This document shows, in pieces, positions 1 through 6,379 of a stretch of DNA of 11,843 nucleotides. Each line of letters opens with the position of its first letter. Within the stretch, counting starts at the first letter, position 1. A model generated the notes under the pieces. The model made no database searches. It saw only the letters and a list, made by a program, of their open reading frames with translations, and was not told the origin of the DNA. Origin of the DNA: JBGSKY01 sp041740995 (lineage in GTDB: Bacteria > Planctomycetota > Planctomycetia > Pirellulales > Pirellulaceae). Location: the NCBI GenBank assembly GCA_041740995.1, contig JBGSKY010000045.1:1-11843 (forward strand), read 5' to 3'. Both the position numbers and the translations under genes were made by a program.

Positions 1-12
1 CGGTTGCATGTG

Positions 13-39
13 AAAAAAACACCGGCGGCTAGCGCCGTG
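13..39 (-). terminator. Intrinsic terminator after the pseudopilin gene
   Basis: Read on the minus strand, about 12 bases past the pseudopilin stop codon, there is a GC-rich hairpin (plus-strand 20-39). It has seven base pairs with one bulged G and a CTAGC loop, and it is followed directly by seven T residues (plus-strand A13-A19). Position, stem and T-run fit a Rho-independent terminator. The GC-rich stem may also be a member of a different intergenic repeat family, but no second copy is present here. Confidence 0.6.
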
Positions 40-50
40 CCGCTGACAAA

Positions 51-488
51 CTAGCTCTTGTTCGTAATGTCGTCAGCCGTGTTCGCTTGACCGTCAGGTC
101 CGAAGCTGCGAATCTCGAAATCGGCGCCGGTCACTTTGTACTCATACGCGTGATTCCAAGGGTCTGGCGGAACTGGCTTTTCGATCACTTGGTCCCACTT
201 GGTCGGGTCGGCGAGATTGCTCGGTTGCTCATACAAATCGTTTAACGAGCTGGGCAGAGAACCGACCATCAACTGATATCGATTGACATGGTTGGAAAGA
301 TTGGCAACCTGCGTCTTGGCCAGACTCTTGTAAGCGTTGTTGGTCGTGCCTCCGATGTTGACGACCACCAAGCCGATAATGACCGACAAAATGACCAACA
401 CCAAGAGGACTTCGATCAGCGTAAACGCAGCGCGAAGCGATTTTCGATTGCGATTTTGACAGCGGGTCAAACCTTGTGAACGTCTCAC
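51..488 (-). CDS. GspG-like type II secretion major pseudopilin
   Basis: Encodes a prepilin-like protein of 145 residues from the proposed GTG start. The leader is about 21 residues, basic and hydrophilic, and is followed by AFTLIEVLLVLVILSVIIG, the prepilin peptidase site plus N-terminal transmembrane helix. Mature Phe is residue 22 and the conserved Glu+5 is residue 26. Residue -1 is Ala instead of the usual Gly. The C-terminal half carries DPWNHAYEY (from 109) and SFGPDGQANTADDI, the pattern of GspG-type pseudopilins, where the Asp-rich C-terminal loop binds calcium. The protein would be cleaved by prepilin peptidase and polymerise into the periplasmic pseudopilus. The open frame extends to an ATG at 608, giving an atypical 61-residue leader. 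I prefer the GTG at 486-488 because GGAGA lies nine bases upstream and the leader length becomes normal. No other type II secretion gene is adjacent, so it is an orphan in this window. Confidence 0.85.
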   Translation of the reverse strand: MRRSQGLTRCQNRNRKSLRAAFTLIEVLLVLVILSVIIGLVVVNIGGTTNNAYKSLAKTQVANLSNHVNRYQLMVGSLPSSLNDLYEQPSNLADPTKWDQVIEKPVPPDPWNHAYEYKVTGADFEIRSFGPDGQANTADDITNKS

Positions 489-717
489 GACTTTTCGTCT
501 CCAAAAGCGGGGAATCAACAGGAAGCAACCAAAGGCGTCCATGTCCGGAATATTAATTTTGAGCGAAAAACGGCTTCTCCCAATTTTCGCCTGATGATTT
601 ACAACCATCGGAGCAGCCCTAGGTTTCGCTCGCTCGCTCCGAATTCCTAGTTTAGTCGAACATCGCCCGCTGAAGAACCGCCAACCCCGCCGAAAGGCTA
701 AAATGTTGCCGAACGTT

Positions 718-799
718 AGCGGAACGGCGCAAGCCGTCCGGTTCTTATTTGGTTCATCTTACGACTCCGAAGAACCGGAGGGCTTGCGCCCGTACCGCT
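718..799. repeat. REP-like palindrome pair, cluster A
   Basis: Two inverted copies of a 29-30-base unit (718-746 and 770-799) face each other across about 23 bases. Each unit forms a small hairpin of its own: the left one is ACGGC-GCAA-GCCGT, with an outer CGG/CCG extension after one bulged A. The pair can also form a long cruciform. The same unit recurs at 1705-1834 and 6148-6370. It lies between the stop codon of the amidohydrolase gene and the pseudopilin gene, both on the minus strand, so it could act as a transcript 3'-end structure or be a non-autonomous mobile element. The rest of the gap (609-717) shows no gene or recognisable signal. Confidence 0.85.
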
Positions 800-812
800 T
801 TGGTTGGCAACG

Positions 813-1676
813 CTAACTCATTTCATCGCCCGGTCGAGTCAGCTCGTGCGGTTCGCCCAGTAGACCGTAGAACTCCGGATGCCGGTCGGCGAAACGGTCG
901 ATGATATGCTCGCCGGGAACACGAACCAATCGCTTCGCGCGAGCGATATCGGTATCGACTCGCCCGATCACGACGCCTTCGTCTTCGCCGACACACTGGC
1001 TGATCGGCTCGCCGTCTACGCCGCATAAACGGCTCTCGCCAATAAAGCGAAAACCGCGCTCCGTGCCAACTCGATTGACGCTCATGAAATAAACGTTGTT
1101 CTCCAACGCCCGCGCGTTCGGCAGATACCTTGCAAATGTCGTCGCGCCCGGCGGCCAGTTGGTCGGCAGCAGCAGAACGTCAGCTCCCTGCAATGCCATC
1201 ACGCGCGAACTCTCGGGAAAAGAACCGTCGTAGCAGATGTGCACACCGACCTTCATGCCGTCCAGGTCGTAAACTTGGTACGGCCAACGACCGGCGGTCA
1301 CGAAACGATCGATGCCAAGGAACGGAAGGTGAATTTTTCGATAGACGCCGATCAACCCGTTGGGACCGACAATCGGACAAGCGTTAAACAGCTCGCCTTC
1401 CGCGGTCGATTCCAACATGCCAAAGACGACGAACTTTCCATTTGCGCGGCACCAATCTTGAATCGTGTCTGTCGCCGGCCCAGGGATCGATTGAGCAATC
1501 AAGCGGCCTTCTTCAAGCGAGCGAAAACAGTAACCCGACAACATACATTCCGGGAACACAATTACTTCAGCCGGTTGAACGCGTTCATCAGACAACCAAC
1601 GCATCATCCGCTGCAAGTTTGCGTCGGTGTCAGCGAAAGTGACATGCGTTTGGATACCAGCAATCGTCTTGAGCAT
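813..1676 (-). CDS. Nitrilase-superfamily carbon-nitrogen hydrolase
   Basis: A 287-residue protein covering a single complete nitrilase/amidase fold, the usual length for the family. The Glu-Lys-Cys catalytic triad is visible: Glu43 in VIVFPECMLSGY, Lys114 in YRKIHLPFLG, and Cys148 in VGVHICYDGSFPES. Typical core segments follow, such as LLLPTNWPPGA (168-178) and the RALENNVYFMSVNR region (189-202) after the catalytic cysteine. Members hydrolyse non-peptide C-N bonds (amides, N-carbamoyl compounds, omega-amides) through a cysteine thioester intermediate in the cytoplasm. The C-terminal DTDIARAKRLVRV segment is common in beta-ureidopropionase and N-carbamoylputrescine-type branches, but I cannot assign a substrate. 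There is no signal peptide. The ATG is preceded by a purine-rich but weak ribosome site. It is flanked on both sides by REP-like units, with no metabolic partner next to it. Confidence 0.9.
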   Translation of the reverse strand: MLKTIAGIQTHVTFADTDANLQRMMRWLSDERVQPAEVIVFPECMLSGYCFRSLEEGRLIAQSIPGPATDTIQDWCRANGKFVVFGMLESTAEGELFNACPIVGPNGLIGVYRKIHLPFLGIDRFVTAGRWPYQVYDLDGMKVGVHICYDGSFPESSRVMALQGADVLLLPTNWPPGATTFARYLPNARALENNVYFMSVNRVGTERGFRFIGESRLCGVDGEPISQCVGEDEGVVIGRVDTDIARAKRLVRVPGEHIIDRFADRHPEFYGLLGEPHELTRPGDEMS

Positions 1677-1704
1677 AAAATTGTTCTTTCATCCTTCGCT
1701 AAAT

Positions 1705-1834
1705 GAACCGGAGGGCTTGCGCCCGTGCCGCTATAGCTCTTCTTCGTCTTCGTTAGCGGAACGGCGCAAGCCGTCCGGTTCTTCCCGTCGTCAACTTCGC
1801 TCCAAACAACCGGAGGGCTTGCGCCCGTACCGCT
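1705..1834. repeat. REP-like palindromes, cluster B (three units)
   Basis: Three units of the same family as at 718-799: right-type at 1705-1732, left-type at 1755-1783, right-type at 1808-1834. The gap between hisS and the amidohydrolase gene is almost entirely these units. The last two bases of the third unit (1833-1834) are part of the hisS TAG stop codon (1833-1835), so the repeat begins inside the stop codon on the minus strand. The left-type unit carries the perfect ACGGC-GCAA-GCCGT hairpin; the right-types carry the alternative GGGC-TTGC-GCCC stem. Confidence 0.85.
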
Positions 1835-3185
1835 ATAAATCAATTGCGACTGGCTTTAATGTTGTGGCGATTGCTTCGGTCAGTGGCTTCACACTTGGCC
1901 GCCAGCTCGCGTCCATTGTCGTCTTGTTTCGCAGGTCCTTGATCTGGCACTTCCCCGCGTCCAGCTCCTGGGAACCGGCGATTAACGCGATCGGGAATCC
2001 TCGGAAGTCGGCGTACTTGAGCTGCTGGCCCAGCTTTTTCGGTTCCGGATATAACTCCACATCAAAACCCGCTTGACGAACCGCCGTTGCGATCTGCAAG
2101 TAATCTTTCAATCGGTCCGCGTCAAAATACGGAATAAAGATCGTCCGGCTGGCCGCCGTTTCATCGCCGCTACCAAGCTGCTCCAAGGCGGCCAGCAATC
2201 GATCCAATCCCAACGAACCGCCGATGCCCGGCAAATATTGCTTGGTGTACTTGCCAGCCAAATTGTCGTACCGTCCGCCGCTACAGACGCTGCCAATCTC
2301 AGGCAAATCGCTAAGAATGGTTTCGAAAACGATTCCCGTGTAGTAGTCCAACCCCCGAGCGATTCGAAGATTGATTTGGACCCGTTCCGGCGCGACATTC
2401 ATATCTGACAACGCGTCGCAGATTAACTTCAATCGATCAATGCCTTCGGCCGCGTCGGCTTGCGAACCAAGCAATTTTTGCAATTGATCAATGATCTCTG
2501 TATTGCTGCCGGTAATTCTCGCCATGGCCAGTACCGCGTCGATTTGCGGCGGCACAAGCTGAGCGACTTCTTCCAATTCTTTAGCGACGACGTCTTCACC
2601 GAGCTTGTCAAATTTATCGAGCGCTCGAAGCACCACCGTCGCACGATCACCGGCATCGATCGATTGCAGCAGCCCCTTGAGGACTTTGCGGCTGTTGATG
2701 CAAATCTCGAAAGCGGGCAGCTTCAAAGCGGCCAACAAATCGTGCGCGACGCAAATTGTTTCGATATCTGCAAGAACGCTTTCAGTGCCGATCGTATCAA
2801 AATCGCACTGAGAAAATTCACGATATCGACCAGCTTGAGTATTCTCGCCACGCCAAACCGGCGCGATTTGATATCGCTTAAATGGCAAACCGACCGTCAC
2901 ATGATGCTGGGCAACGAACCGAGCCAGCGGGATCGTCAAATCAAATCGCATCCCAACATGATGACGCCCATGTTCGAAATGGTACATCTGCTTGTCGGTC
3001 TCTTCGGAACCCTTACCTGTCAGGATTTCGAAGTACTCCAAGGCGGGTGTGTCAATCGGAACAAAGCCGAAGCGACGATAGACCTGTCGCGCCGTTTGCA
3101 TCATCCATTCGCGACGCACCATGGTCGCTGGCAAGTAATCGCGAAAGCCCTTGAGCGTTCGCGGCTGAATCAAAGAGTCGGTCAT
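1833..3185 (-). CDS. hisS: Histidyl-tRNA synthetase
   Basis: A 450-residue class II aminoacyl-tRNA synthetase that charges tRNA-His in the cytoplasm. Recognisable parts in order: N-terminal RTLKGFRDYLP (9-19); FDLTIPLARFVA (81-92); motif 2, from FKRYQIAPVWRGE (102-114) to RYREFSQCDFD (120-130), with the motif 2 arginine at 112; the histidine-specific HisA signature ARGLDYYTGIVFE (276-288, Arg277); SGGRYDNLAG (302-311); and motif 3 GGSLGLDRLLAAL (322-334, Arg329). The C-terminal anticodon-binding domain covers about 350-445 (GFDVELYPEPKKLGQQLKYA, then PIALIAGSQELDAGKCQIKD). The GLDYYTG form and extended length recall the archaeal/eukaryotic-like branch that some bacteria also carry. No Shine-Dalgarno is seen before the ATG. 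The gene is 24 bases downstream of the YkgJ-type gene, probably in one operon, and its stop codon overlaps a REP unit. Confidence 0.97.
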   Translation of the reverse strand: MTDSLIQPRTLKGFRDYLPATMVRREWMMQTARQVYRRFGFVPIDTPALEYFEILTGKGSEETDKQMYHFEHGRHHVGMRFDLTIPLARFVAQHHVTVGLPFKRYQIAPVWRGENTQAGRYREFSQCDFDTIGTESVLADIETICVAHDLLAALKLPAFEICINSRKVLKGLLQSIDAGDRATVVLRALDKFDKLGEDVVAKELEEVAQLVPPQIDAVLAMARITGSNTEIIDQLQKLLGSQADAAEGIDRLKLICDALSDMNVAPERVQINLRIARGLDYYTGIVFETILSDLPEIGSVCSGGRYDNLAGKYTKQYLPGIGGSLGLDRLLAALEQLGSGDETAASRTIFIPYFDADRLKDYLQIATAVRQAGFDVELYPEPKKLGQQLKYADFRGFPIALIAGSQELDAGKCQIKDLRNKTTMDASWRPSVKPLTEAIATTLKPVAIDL

Positions 3186-3209
3186 AAGTGGGGTCAGGAG
3201 ATTCGTCGG

Positions 3210-3692
3210 CTACGAAGCGATCACGGGCAACATGGCGGGCTGGGGCGTTCGTAGCTTTTCCGAATCGCCGCTGAAAAATCGAGCTTCCATGTACTCAGCA
3301 ACTTGTTCGGGCGTTTCAAAATAGTGATCATAAACTGCCGTGTCGTCGTATTCACAGCGCTTGGTTGAGTAGTCGCGGCAAATTTGTGGACGAGTCATAT
3401 AAATGCCACAGCGGTTGTCCGACTGCAAATGTTTGCATGTCGTATGGACCAACAAATACCACGAATCCGTATCGACAAAAATGCTGGCCCGATCGTGCAG
3501 AAGGTACCATCGCAAGTAATCAAACTCGTGCAGCTCCGTTGGCGTGTCGATTGGCAACGCGAAATATCGGCAGCAAAGTGCGGTGCAGTAATCGCACAAG
3601 CATTCCGATTTAGGAACTTCGCTCTTTTGCGGTCGTCGGCCGTCAATCGTTTTCAAAGGCCGTGGGGGCAGCGTTGTAGTACTCACGATCAA
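3210..3692 (-). CDS. YkgJ-type zinc/iron-chelating cysteine-cluster protein
   Basis: A 160-residue (or 158-residue) protein of the YkgJ/CxxCxxxCC family (PF03692-type), predicted to bind zinc or an iron-sulphur cluster. The cluster is clear: Cys31 and Cys33, then Cys36, Cys40 and Cys41 in CDYCTALCC, followed by Cys86 in TTCKHL, Cys95 in NRCGIYMTRPQIC, Cys105, and Cys113 in STKRCEYDD. The GIYxxRPxxCRDY signature is diagnostic. The biochemical role of the family is unknown. The first ATG is not at the 5' end: the reading frame opens with TTG at 3690-3692, or with GTG two codons later (3684-3686), which has a GAG seven bases upstream. The gene lies 24 bases before hisS in the same direction, consistent with a two-gene transcript. 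About 240 non-coding bases separate it from the upstream protease fusion gene. Confidence 0.88.
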   Translation of the reverse strand: MIVSTTTLPPRPLKTIDGRRPQKSEVPKSECLCDYCTALCCRYFALPIDTPTELHEFDYLRWYLLHDRASIFVDTDSWYLLVHTTCKHLQSDNRCGIYMTRPQICRDYSTKRCEYDDTAVYDHYFETPEQVAEYMEARFFSGDSEKLRTPQPAMLPVIAS

Positions 3693-3932
3693 GCTCGCTG
3701 GTCAGTGGGCATTGGCATGGGCTGGGGGCAGTGAATTTTGCACGGAAATATCAACCCGTGCTAGCACCTAAACTTACCCGAAAATGGTTTGACAACAAGC
3801 CGCAGGCGTCAGCGAGACCCGGTGCAAGGCGGTTTTCAAAAGTTCGCCCTCCAACCGCAGGCCGTCAGGCCCAGTTTCGACGCACAAACCGCAGCCAACG
3901 CCCGACGGCTATTACTGCGGTAGCGACTGGTC
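3693..3932. other. Non-coding gap between protease fusion and YkgJ-type gene
   Basis: No convincing gene. It contains a six-pair inverted repeat (GCACGG at 3740-3745, CCGTGC at 3756-3761, 10-base loop) without a following T-run on either strand, so it is only a weak terminator candidate. It also holds two related CCGCAGGC-type segments (near 3801 and 3857) that look like degenerate intergenic repeat material. It must hold the 3' end of the adaptor/protease transcript and probably the promoter of the YkgJ-hisS transcript, but I cannot place either. Confidence 0.4.
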
Positions 3933-6113
3933 TTACCCAGCCGATCGCGCGTTCATTCGTTGACAGAAATCGGCGAACCAAGTTTGGACGAAACCAAAAA
4001 TGCTTTCGCGATGGTTCGCTAATCGGCAGCGGCACCGCTGGCCAACAGACAAGCTCGCCGCGTCGCTGGCTGCCATCGAAACTTTGACCGTAAATCGAGC
4101 TGCGGAAGCCACGAGTCTGTCTTCACGGCCTTTGACTGCTTCTTGACGAACCGCAATTGGCCCGCCGTACATCGCTGCGAAAATCGGATTGGTAATCGTA
4201 TCAGACGCTTGCGGCAACACTTCAGCAACTTGGCCACCAATCACACGACCGCTTTCCATCGCAATCCGGATTTCATTGGAGTGGTCTGAATCTTGAGACG
4301 CAAAATCGATCCATGGGTCGATATCGCGTTGGCTAACAAGCACTTGCACTTCGATCTGATCATCCTGGACCACCACGCCCAATACGTTGCTCGGATTGAC
4401 CGATTGGCCCAAAGCATGACCGACCACACCGGAACGAAATGTGCCATTGCCAGTCGAACGAACTATCAGCCCATCAACTTGCTTTTGCAGCAGCTCGGTT
4501 TGTCGTCGCAGCGATTCAACGCGCGACAACGCAGCCTGCATCTCGGCCATTTTATGTTGAGCCGACAAAGCCTGCGAATGCTCTTGAGCTGTTTCCAGTT
4601 CGATTTGCTTCTGTGCCAATTCCAATTTCAGGGTCGGATTGACCAGCCGCGCGATCGGCTGCCCGGCTTCCACGCGATCACCGTTGCCCGCCAAAAACGC
4701 TTCGACCAGCCCCTCAACCTGCGGTCGGATTTCTGATTGCGAACGGTAAGCTACAACACCCGGTGCGTATCGAACGACCGGCGAGGGCAACCAATTGGAC
4801 GCACCAACGAGCAATGGTAACGCGGCCAACCCAACAAGCTGCGGCCGCCACGAATTCAATCGCCCGAGGAAAGAACGACTCGTTGCAGGTCCTGCCATCA
4901 TCGATGGAGCTTGCGATTGCTGTCGCTTGCGAATCTGCGGGACGACGAACCACAAGTAAGCTGCTAGTCCGACCATCGCCATTCCAACGCCTTGCCAGAC
5001 CGCGATCGCTCCCCAAGCCAACCCGACTAGCATAAGCAGCCGATAAATGGTCGTCGATATTCCATAGACCGCCAGCCCAACGGAATTGACGATCGGCGAG
5101 CGACCCATCGAGAGCAACCACTTGCATCGCGACGACAACGCGAGTTGGGCGTCTTGCCATAACGTCGGTCGATCGAGCAGGTCGCTGAGGACGAAATAGC
5201 CATCGAATCTCATCAGCGGATTGGCATTGAAAGCGACTGTCGTGATTGTGCCCAGTGTGGCAATCGTCACACAAAAGTATTGCAGCGTCGGCGACGAGGT
5301 AGTACAGCCAACGATGACCGCCAGCCCCGCCACGACCGCTTCGGCCAGCACGCCACCCATCGTACAAAGCATTCGCTCACGAGTTTTTGCACATCGCCAA
5401 ATATCGGAAACATCGACGTAAGGAATCGGTGCGAAGCAAAAGAAAGTGATCCCCGCTTGCCGAACGCCGCCACCAAATCGAATCGACAACGTCGCATGCC
5501 CAAGCTCATGAACGCATTTGAGCACCAGCCAAGCGGCTAGCCACCAAAGTTTGCTCTCCGGCACAAAAAGTGTCGCCGCCATCGTCGTGAAGCTAACAAA
5601 ATTTGCGGCCAGCATGACTGCGGCGACAATCATAATCATAACTGCAACGATCGCCATCCAAGCGTGAACGTGCCGCGCGGCGGGCGTAAGCCATCGTTCG
5701 ATCGTCGAGCCGTTGAACAGCTTGATTTTAAATGAAAACGGATCGAACAACTTCAGCGGCGCTGTTGGCGGTGTTTGCGCCGGCGCTGGATTGGCTGCGG
5801 CAGATTGGCTCTCCTGAGCGCTAGGTGGGTTGCTAGCGACCGGTCGCACAACTTTTTGCTGCATCAACCACTTCAAGCAATTCTCAACAAACTCCGGCGC
5901 CCAATTCGCGTCCGGCATAGAAGCTTTGGCAACCGCAATCGATTCGCTCATCGAACGACGACCATTCATCGCCGCGGCCAGCAAGTACTCGCGACGACCG
6001 ATCCGCAGGAATCGACCGGTGAGCGTGTCTTCGACGATGTATCGCGCGACTGAATTGCGATGGACCGGCGTGAATCGCAGTCCGTTGCACAGCTCAAATG
6101 TTGATTCAGTCAT
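3933..6113 (-). CDS. PqqD-like / M50 metalloprotease / HlyD adaptor fusion
   Basis: A 726-residue membrane protein joining three modules. Residues about 10-92 resemble a PqqD-like winged-helix domain, a fold that binds leader peptides in RiPP pathways. Residues 93-120 are a Pro/Ala/Gln-rich linker. Residues about 145-440 form a polytopic site-2-protease (M50) domain: several hydrophobic segments (about 151-171, 187-201, 251-270, 279-297, 345-395, 425-440), the zinc motif HELGH at 202-206, and the second metal-binding motif NPLMRFDGY at 298-306 with Asp304, so the active site looks intact. Residues about 455-700 resemble a HlyD-type adaptor: a split lipoyl domain (EIRPQVEGLVEAFLAGNGDR, VEAGQPIARLVNP), a coiled coil (495-545), and a barrel domain. 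This architecture is known in planctomycetes and other bacteria, usually called site-2 protease or HlyD-type efflux protein. It is likely the last gene of the adaptor operon and is separated from the previous gene by a 266-base repeat cluster. Expected location is the inner membrane with the HlyD part in the periplasm. Confidence 0.88.
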   Translation of the reverse strand: MTESTFELCNGLRFTPVHRNSVARYIVEDTLTGRFLRIGRREYLLAAAMNGRRSMSESIAVAKASMPDANWAPEFVENCLKWLMQQKVVRPVASNPPSAQESQSAAANPAPAQTPPTAPLKLFDPFSFKIKLFNGSTIERWLTPAARHVHAWMAIVAVMIMIVAAVMLAANFVSFTTMAATLFVPESKLWWLAAWLVLKCVHELGHATLSIRFGGGVRQAGITFFCFAPIPYVDVSDIWRCAKTRERMLCTMGGVLAEAVVAGLAVIVGCTTSSPTLQYFCVTIATLGTITTVAFNANPLMRFDGYFVLSDLLDRPTLWQDAQLALSSRCKWLLSMGRSPIVNSVGLAVYGISTTIYRLLMLVGLAWGAIAVWQGVGMAMVGLAAYLWFVVPQIRKRQQSQAPSMMAGPATSRSFLGRLNSWRPQLVGLAALPLLVGASNWLPSPVVRYAPGVVAYRSQSEIRPQVEGLVEAFLAGNGDRVEAGQPIARLVNPTLKLELAQKQIELETAQEHSQALSAQHKMAEMQAALSRVESLRRQTELLQKQVDGLIVRSTGNGTFRSGVVGHALGQSVNPSNVLGVVVQDDQIEVQVLVSQRDIDPWIDFASQDSDHSNEIRIAMESGRVIGGQVAEVLPQASDTITNPIFAAMYGGPIAVRQEAVKGREDRLVASAARFTVKVSMAASDAASLSVGQRCRCRLANHRESIFGFVQTWFADFCQRMNARSAG

Positions 6114-6147
6114 ATCAGATACCGTTCACAACCAATTTGCCATTTTT

Positions 6148-6370
6148 GCGGCACGGCGCGAGCCGTCCGGTTCTTTATGCGGTTGCCCCCACGCATCGGA
6201 AGAACCGGAGGGCTTGCGCCCTTCCGCTTTTGTTCTTCATTCTTCGTTAGCGGTACGGCGCAAGCCGTCCGGTTCTTTATTCTTCGTTAGCGGCACGGCG
6301 CGAGCCGTCCGGTTCTTTATGCGGTTCGTCCCACGCATCGGAAGAACCGGAGGGCTTGCGCCCTTCCGCT
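6148..6370. repeat. REP-like palindromes, cluster C (five units)
   Basis: Five units fill the gap between two operon genes: left-type at 6148-6175, right-type at 6200-6228, left-type at 6249-6277, left-type at 6289-6317, right-type at 6342-6370. The left-right pair at 6148-6228 is repeated almost exactly at 6290-6370: 81 bases with three mismatches, all in the spacer between the arms. This indicates a recent duplication of the whole pair. The phrase TTCGTTAGCGG precedes the left-type units at 6249 and 6289 and also one in cluster B. The structures would sit in the leader of the protease fusion mRNA if the operon is read through. Confidence 0.88.
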
Positions 6371-6379
6371 ATCAATCGG

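Noticed and set aside
2460..3254. Long plus-strand open frame of 264 codons
   Set aside because: Lies antisense to hisS, whose class II synthetase motifs are unmistakable; its translation shows no domain of its own.
3740..3761. Six-pair inverted repeat considered as terminator of the protease fusion gene
   Set aside because: No T-run on either strand and a 10-base AT-rich loop; too weak to list as a terminator.
718..6370. Regularly recurring palindromes considered as a CRISPR array
   Set aside because: Units face in both orientations, lie in three separate gaps with irregular spacing, and spacers are short or duplicated; they fit REP-like elements.
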